This document shows, piece after piece, positions 60,001-64,000 of a DNA stretch of 64,000 bases. The notes under the pieces are model-generated. The model saw nothing but the letters and a program-made list of their open reading frames with translations, had not been told where the DNA came from and did not search any database. Positions within the stretch are counted from its first letter, which is position 1. Every line of letters starts with the position of its first letter. Location of the stretch: the NCBI GenBank assembly GCA_036734025.1, contig DAIMZI010000013.1, positions 1 to 64,000 on the forward strand, in the 5' to 3' direction. The DNA comes from DAIMZI01 sp036734025 (lineage in GTDB: Bacteria > Pseudomonadota > Alphaproteobacteria > Rhizobiales > Rhodomicrobiaceae). The translations under genes and the position numbers were made by a program.

Positions 60001-61837
60001 CGGCATGCTGCTGTCGCGCCAGACGCGGCTTGTAGCGGCCTTCGATCACCGCGACATATTCATTGATCCGCAGCCCGACATCGAGCGCGGCTGGGACGAG
60101 CGCAAACGGCTGTTCGATCTGCCCCGCTCAAGCTGGCAGGACTATGACCGCAGCCTGATATCGCCCGGCGGCGGCGTCTTCAGCCGCGCCGCGAAATCCA
60201 TTGCGCTCAGCCAGCAGATGCGCGACCTGACCGGGCTGGGCGACAGCCACGCCGCGCCCAACGATCTGATCCGCGCCCTGCTGCGCGCGCCGGTCGATCT
60301 GCTGTGGTTCGGCGGCATCGGCACATTCATCCGCGCCGAGAGCGAAAGCAATGAACAGGTAAACGACCGCGCCAATGACGCGTTGCGGATTACCGCCAGC
60401 GAGGTCGGCGCCAGGGTCATCGGCGAGGGCGCCAATCTGGGCATCACCCAGCGGGGCCGGATCGCCTTCGCCATGGCTGGCGGACGGGTCAATACCGACG
60501 CCATCGACAATTCCGCTGGCGTCAATTCGTCGGATTTTGAGGTGAACATCAAGATCGCACTGGGCAAGGCCGAGCGCGCCGGGCGTATCACCCGCGATGA
60601 ACGCAACACAATCCTCGCCAGCATGACAGACCAGGTGGCCCAAAGCTGCCTGCGCAACAATTATCTTCAGTCGCTGGCGATCAGCCTGGGCGCGCGGCGT
60701 GGGCTTGAGGACCTTGGCTTTCAGGCGCGGCTGATGGACCAGCTCGAAAAGGCCGGGCTGGACCGGGAGGTTGAAGACCTGCCGTCGCCCGCCGAGATCA
60801 GTGAACGACGCAAGCAGGCCCAACCGCTGACCCGGCCCGAACTGGCGGTGCTGCTCGCATACGCCAAGATCGCCGCCTATGATACGCTCATTAACTCCCC
60901 GGTGTGCCGAGATCCGTTCCTGAGCAACGCGCTGCAAGCCTATTTTCCGCAGGCTCTTCGCGAGCGCTTCGCCGCAGAGATCGAAGCCCATCCGCTGCGC
61001 CGCGAGATCATCGCCACCCAGCTCGCCAACACCATCATCAACCGCGGCGGCTCCACCTTGCTGCTGCGCCTGACCGAGGAAACCGGCCGCGCAGCCGATG
61101 AGATCGCCTATGCGTTCGCCGCTGCCATGGAGGTGTTCGGCCTGGAGGCCCTGTATCTGGAACTGGACGCGCTGGACAACCGCATTGATGGCGCGCACCA
61201 ACTCGATCTCTACCTGATGGTTCAGGATATCGTGCGCCGTCAAACTGCCTGGTTTCTGCGCCACGGCAATTTCAGTGATGGTCTGAGCGCGGTCATCGAA
61301 CATTATCGCACTGGCCTGAGCGAGATCGGCGGCCGGCTCGATGAACTCATGTCGCCCCAGCAGCGAGAGCGGCTGGAGCGCCGGATCGATGCGTTCTCGC
61401 AGTATGGTGTGCCGCGGCAACTGGCGCAACGCCTGGCGCGGCTGAGCCCGCTTGGCGAGACCCCCGATATCGTGCTGGGTGCTGACGATGCCGGTGTCAG
61501 CGTGGCCGATATCGCCCCGGTGATGTTCGGCATATTCGATTATTTCCGTCTGGACGATCTGCGCGAGGCCGCCGAGGCCATTGCCGAGTCCGACTTTTTC
61601 GAAAGGCTTGCCGTCAACACGACGATGGAAACGGCGGCGGCGGCGGTGCGCGGCATCGCCGCCCAGGGTATGCGGGCACCATCGCGCGAAGACGGTTTCG
61701 CCGGCTGGCGCAAGACGCGCGAAAGCCAGGTGGAGCGCGCGCGCGAAAGCGTCGCCAGCACCATCGACACGCAGGATCCGAGCCTCGCCAAACTGACCGT
61801 GGCAGTATCCCATCTGCGCGATCTGGCCGGCTCATGA
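57014..61837 (+). CDS. gdh: NAD-dependent glutamate dehydrogenase, large (about 180 kDa) class
   Basis: 1607 residues, the length of the large bacterial NAD-GDH. It deaminates glutamate to 2-oxoglutarate with NAD+, a catabolic reaction. The N-terminal 700 residues hold the regulatory ACT-like part. The catalytic domain has GGIRWSDRPQDFRFEVLGLA, KNAVIIPQGAKGGFYPVRL (catalytic lysine) and IGVGDMSGDVFGNGMLLS (NAD loop). The C-terminal 500 residues are the helical domain typical of this class. GAGGCG precedes the ATG at 57014. The stop overlaps the MFS start by four bases. Confidence 0.97.
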   Translation: MSDSRPHSSSETVGLIVEQISAPEARRHLILQFAGQLFGDIEELELASHAPEVMADLAREAYATFDTRSPGMANVRVRDASTDKWNATIIEIANDDMPFLLDSVLSELVDRGMTPNITAHPIIRTARDAAGRLVALGDAPAPSDAIVQTESFILIETDEMVSDAMRDDLQRALEGVMRQVRIVVDDWSAMLERLGRAIASYRSATVPVSRDALEEAIRFLEWIENRNFIFLGMRNYTFDGTLSPPELRPDPASGLGVLRDPQQHVLRQPGDNTQLSPEIVDLFLTSDPLIVTKANLRSNIHRRVQMDVISVKLYDDGDQPSGEIRIVGLFTSSAYTRSAEDIPLLRRKVSEVLGRSGFRENSHSWRALRNVLETYPRDELFQMDVDLLEHFATGIFYLDSRPRTRVFVRRDQFERFVSVLVYVSRDRYNTTVRERICEYLEGEFGGTMAALTPFFTSGPMVRLHVVIWRDETAPILKASDNLDSGLERIVRTWREDVRDRLREVHGRQANPLIAKYFDAFSAGYEEYNTPERALHDIAKLETLTPQTPVAVDFCRDESCSASQIRVSLYRIGEPIPLSRRVPMFENMGFAAISERTFPITLTGSQGLMTAYLHDITLETRNGTLDDVTPHKDRLEECFLRVWNEDAGNDSYNGLVLAAGLTWRETAIFRAYGSYLRQTGAPFGQAYLAATLRRHNGITRCLAMLFANLFDPARPEDVATRDALAGDQIAEIESRLSDVASLDEDRILRRFVTLIRATKRTNFYQSAARSGHPLLIAFKLASREIDGLPAPRPFAEIFIHSPRVEGVHLRGGTIARGGIRWSDRPQDFRFEVLGLAKAQQVKNAVIIPQGAKGGFYPVRLKPNASREDRMDEAIACYKLFISGLLAVTDNLRDERIIPPKDLVRHDGDDAYLVVAADKGTATFSDIANGISQDHEFWLDDAFASGGSAGYDHKKMGITARGAWEAVKRHFREINHDIQTQPFSVIGVGDMSGDVFGNGMLLSRQTRLVAAFDHRDIFIDPQPDIERGWDERKRLFDLPRSSWQDYDRSLISPGGGVFSRAAKSIALSQQMRDLTGLGDSHAAPNDLIRALLRAPVDLLWFGGIGTFIRAESESNEQVNDRANDALRITASEVGARVIGEGANLGITQRGRIAFAMAGGRVNTDAIDNSAGVNSSDFEVNIKIALGKAERAGRITRDERNTILASMTDQVAQSCLRNNYLQSLAISLGARRGLEDLGFQARLMDQLEKAGLDREVEDLPSPAEISERRKQAQPLTRPELAVLLAYAKIAAYDTLINSPVCRDPFLSNALQAYFPQALRERFAAEIEAHPLRREIIATQLANTIINRGGSTLLLRLTEETGRAADEIAYAFAAAMEVFGLEALYLELDALDNRIDGAHQLDLYLMVQDIVRRQTAWFLRHGNFSDGLSAVIEHYRTGLSEIGGRLDELMSPQQRERLERRIDAFSQYGVPRQLAQRLARLSPLGETPDIVLGADDAGVSVADIAPVMFGIFDYFRLDDLREAAEAIAESDFFERLAVNTTMETAAAAVRGIAAQGMRAPSREDGFAGWRKTRESQVERARESVASTIDTQDPSLAKLTVAVSHLRDLAGS

Positions 61838-63228
61838 GCACGGAAATAGCCGGGCACAGCGAACCCTTGTCTCAGCCGGCCGGGCGTCTGGCCCGGCAAA
61901 GCTGGATGTTCTTCGATTGGGCGACGCAACCCTTCTTCACGCTCGTCACGACGTTCCTGTTTGCGCCGTTCTTCACCAATGTCTTCATCGCCGATGCGGC
62001 GGCTGGTCAGGCCCTGTGGGGCTACACGCTGGCGGCTGCCGGCATCGTGGTGGCTTTGGCAAGCCCGGTGCTCGGCGCCATGGCCGACGCCGGCGGGCGG
62101 CGAAAGCCCTGGATCTTCGCCTGTTCGGTCGTATTCGTGATCGCCCAGGCCATGTTGTGGTTCGCCCTGCCCGGCGATGCCGCGCTGGTGCCGCTGATCG
62201 TCATCGCGGTGATCGCCGCGGTCATATCGGTCGAGCTTGCGACCGTATTCACCAATGCGATGATGCCCTCACTCGCCGGGTCTGAAGGACAGGGCCGGCT
62301 GTCGGGCTATGGCTGGGCGCTGGGCTACGTCGGCGGTCTCGTGGCCCTGATCATCTTCATCGCGCTGATCGTCCCGGCGCCGGACAGCGGGCGCACGCTG
62401 TTGGGACTTGCGCCGATCCTGCCGCTCGATGCTGCATCGGGAGAAGCCCAGCGGCTGACCGGCCCGTTTTCCGCCATCTGGTATATCGTGTTCGTGCTGC
62501 CCTTGTTCCTGTTCACGCCCGATCTGCAAGGCCCTCGGCTTGCCCTGTCGCGCGCCGTGCGCGTCGGCCTCGGCGATTTGGCCCGTACCGTGGCGAACCT
62601 GCGCGGACATGGCAACATCATCCGCTTTCTCCTGGCCCGCATGCTGTTCATCGACGGGCTCAGCGCGATCTTCACCTTCGGCGGCATCTATGCGGCCATG
62701 ACCTTCGACTGGGGCGCAACCAGCCTCGGCGTATTCGGGATCATACTGGCGTTGACGGCCGGGATCGGCGCGGCGCTGGGGGGAATACTGGATGACAGGC
62801 TAAGCGCAAGGAGCGTCATTCTCGGCGCGCTCGTCCTGCTCATCATAGGCGCGGCCGGGGCAATTTCGGTGAGCAGCACGCACTGGCTGTTCGTCCTGCC
62901 GCTTCCCGTGGGCGATGCGGATGCCGGCCTGTTCGGCGCGCCGGGCGAGCGGATCTATATCGGCTTTGCCATGCTGATCGGGCTTGCAGCCGGACCGCTT
63001 CAGGCGTCCTGCCGTAGCTTCATGGCGCGTGTGGCGCCGAGCGACCAGATGACCGCATTCTTCGGCCTGCTGGCATTTTCCGGCAAGATCACGGCGTTCG
63101 CCGCGCCGCTGATGGTGGGCATCGTCACAACGGCGACCGGCGACACCAGGCTCGGCATTGCCACCATCGGGCTGTTTCTGCTGGCCGGGCTGGCGCTGAT
63201 GCTGACGGTGCGCGGCGACCGGCCATGA
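61834..63228 (+). CDS. MFS transporter, UMF1 (Atg22-like) family
   Basis: 464 residues, twelve helices. Early segments SWMFFDWATQPFFTLVTTF and LGAMADAGGRRKPWIFACS are typical of the UMF1 family, related to vacuolar amino acid effluxers. ATGA overlap with glutamate dehydrogenase (61834-61837) makes them one translational unit. Transport of an amino acid or a product of its breakdown is plausible but is inferred only from context. Confidence 0.88.
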   Translation: MSTEIAGHSEPLSQPAGRLARQSWMFFDWATQPFFTLVTTFLFAPFFTNVFIADAAAGQALWGYTLAAAGIVVALASPVLGAMADAGGRRKPWIFACSVVFVIAQAMLWFALPGDAALVPLIVIAVIAAVISVELATVFTNAMMPSLAGSEGQGRLSGYGWALGYVGGLVALIIFIALIVPAPDSGRTLLGLAPILPLDAASGEAQRLTGPFSAIWYIVFVLPLFLFTPDLQGPRLALSRAVRVGLGDLARTVANLRGHGNIIRFLLARMLFIDGLSAIFTFGGIYAAMTFDWGATSLGVFGIILALTAGIGAALGGILDDRLSARSVILGALVLLIIGAAGAISVSSTHWLFVLPLPVGDADAGLFGAPGERIYIGFAMLIGLAAGPLQASCRSFMARVAPSDQMTAFFGLLAFSGKITAFAAPLMVGIVTTATGDTRLGIATIGLFLLAGLALMLTVRGDRP

Positions 63229-63245
63229 TCCTGAAATGACGGCGG

Positions 63246-63411
63246 GCGCGAAACCGGGTTCCACTTTCGCGCCAAAATGCTTCTGGTTATTGTTTGATCG
63301 CATTTTTATGGCGCGAAACCGGGTTCCACTTTCGCGCCAAAATGCTTCTGGTTATTGCTTGGTCGCATTTTTATGACGCGAAACCGGGTTCCACTTTCGC
63401 GCCAAAATGCT
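63246..63411. repeat. 65-bp tandem repeat, 2.5 copies
   Basis: The unit begins at 63246, 63311 and 63376, period exactly 65. Each opens with GCGCGAAACCGGGTTCCACT and continues TTCGCGCCAAAATGCTTCTG. Copies 1 and 2 are nearly identical (a few base changes in the tail, TGTTTGATCG versus TGCTTGGTCG). Copy 3 is cut after AAAATGCT. GCGCGAAA and TTTCGCGC make an inverted repeat within each unit. The AAACCGGGTTCCAC core resembles intergenic elements common in Rhizobiales. It separates the MFS gene from the end of purH. Confidence 0.88.
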
Positions 63412-64000
63412 CAGTGCCGGAAATGGCGCATGCCGGTGAACACCATCGCCAGGTCCGCTTCGTCGGCGGCAGCGATCACTTCATCATCACGGATCGACCC
63501 GCCCGGTTGAATCACCGCCGTCGCGCCCGCTTCCGCAGCCGCCATCAGCCCGTCGGCGAAAGGGAAGAACGCGTCTGAAGCGACCACAGAGCCGACCGTC
63601 GCCGGCACGTCCAGCCCGGCAGCCCGAGCCGCATCTTGCGCCTTGGCGGCAGCGATGCGCGTGCTGTCGACGCGGCTCATCTGTCCGGCTCCTATGCCGA
63701 CCGTCGCCCCGTCCCTGGCATACACGATCGCATTGGACTTCACATGCTTGGCCACCTTGAAGGCAAACTTCATGTCGGCGCGTTCGCGCTCGCTCGGCTT
63801 GCGCCTGCTGACCACGCGCAGGTCGTGATCCTCCACCAGACCGTTGTCGCGCGCCTGGACCAGCAGCCCTCCCGCCACATTGCGCACCATCAGCCCCGTG
63901 CTCGCGGGATCGGGCAATCCTCCGGCAAGCAGAAGGCGGATGTTCTTCTTGCGGGCGATGAGCGCGCAGGCCGCATCCGTCGCATCGGGCGCGATGATCA
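63411..64000 (-). CDS. purH: Bifunctional purine biosynthesis protein PurH, C-terminal part (partial)
   Basis: The window holds about the last 195 residues, and the start lies beyond the right edge. This is the AICAR transformylase end, with VRNVAGGLLVQARD, AIVYARDGATVGIGAGQMSR (folate/AICAR site) and SVVASDAFFPFADGLMAAAE then AVIQPGGSIRDDEVIAAADE, ending FTGMRHFRH. PurH makes IMP from AICAR in two steps. The stop (TGA, 63411-63413) touches the last tandem repeat unit. Confidence 0.95.
   Translation of the reverse strand, partial: IIAPDATDAACALIARKKNIRLLLAGGLPDPASTGLMVRNVAGGLLVQARDNGLVEDHDLRVVSRRKPSERERADMKFAFKVAKHVKSNAIVYARDGATVGIGAGQMSRVDSTRIAAAKAQDAARAAGLDVPATVGSVVASDAFFPFADGLMAAAEAGATAVIQPGGSIRDDEVIAAADEADLAMVFTGMRHFRH

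Noticed and set aside
60128..61813. 561-codon open frame opposite glutamate dehydrogenase
   Set aside because: Antisense shadow of the conserved dehydrogenase with biased composition and no motif.
63246..63411. Tandem repeat considered as a CRISPR array
   Set aside because: The whole 65-bp unit repeats including the would-be spacers, there are only 2.5 copies, and no cas gene is nearby.

Overview
The window looks like chromosomal DNA of a GC-rich alphaproteobacterium, most likely of the order Hyphomicrobiales (Rhizobiales). This rests on gene order (divergent miaA/serB next to ilvI, ilvN and ilvC; secE-nusG-rplK-rplA-rplJ-rplL-rpoB-rpoC behind tRNA-Trp), a 1607-residue NAD-glutamate dehydrogenase, an Omp25/31-type barrel, an egtB/egtD pair and a tandem intergenic repeat of the kind scattered through Rhizobiales genomes. 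The genus cannot be fixed from the sequence.

Layout. 1-620: end of an unknown gene and a 3' half of tRNA-Thr, probably the right attachment scar of an integrative element lying to the left. 622-5481: small membrane proteins, an ExoD-family protein and a tripartite tricarboxylate carrier (tctCBA). 5584-9179: a perfect inverted repeat, a tandem universal stress protein, and a translationally coupled acyl-CoA ligase and ketopantoate-reductase-like dehydrogenase. 9211-12139: a large unknown membrane protein and a GNAT acetyltransferase. 12229-18587: a divergent cluster with three proteins that each carry an intact Rieske [2Fe-2S] domain fused to something else (a ThDP enzyme, a glutamate-synthase-like FMN/[3Fe-4S] enzyme, and a six-helix cytochrome-b-like membrane protein), plus three small membrane or anchored proteins. 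This is the best candidate for an undescribed system. 18691-20364: a TPR/ATP-grasp protein. 20464-22261: a 1.75-kb integration remnant in tRNA-Arg(CCU), bounded by a 47-bp direct repeat, with an integrase stub and paired arm-like sites.

22427-35835: thermonuclease, MOSC protein, prepilin peptidase, cold-shock protein, outer membrane barrel, the branched-chain amino acid genes ilvC, ilvN and ilvI with an EamA transporter coupled to ilvN, miaA and serB with overlapping start codons, UDP-glucose dehydrogenase and a peptidoglycan-binding-like secreted protein. 36064-40647: ergothioneine genes egtD and egtB, then a three-gene set with a 29-residue membrane peptide. 41000-53352: the rpoBC/ribosomal protein/secE-nusG block on the minus strand, with hairpins between genes. 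53516-55011: tRNA-Trp, tRNA-Gly and tRNA-Tyr, then rlmB. 55125-64000: small secreted or hypothetical proteins, the large glutamate dehydrogenase coupled to an MFS transporter, a 65-bp tandem repeat and the C-terminal part of purH.

How the genes work together: the right half is mostly housekeeping (transcription, translation, amino acids, purines). The left half is accessory metabolism: organic acid uptake, acyl activation, and a membrane-linked Rieske redox cluster whose electrons could run between soluble ThDP/FMN enzymes and a heme-bearing membrane protein (inference). I saw no CRISPR array, complete prophage, complete transposon or rRNA.
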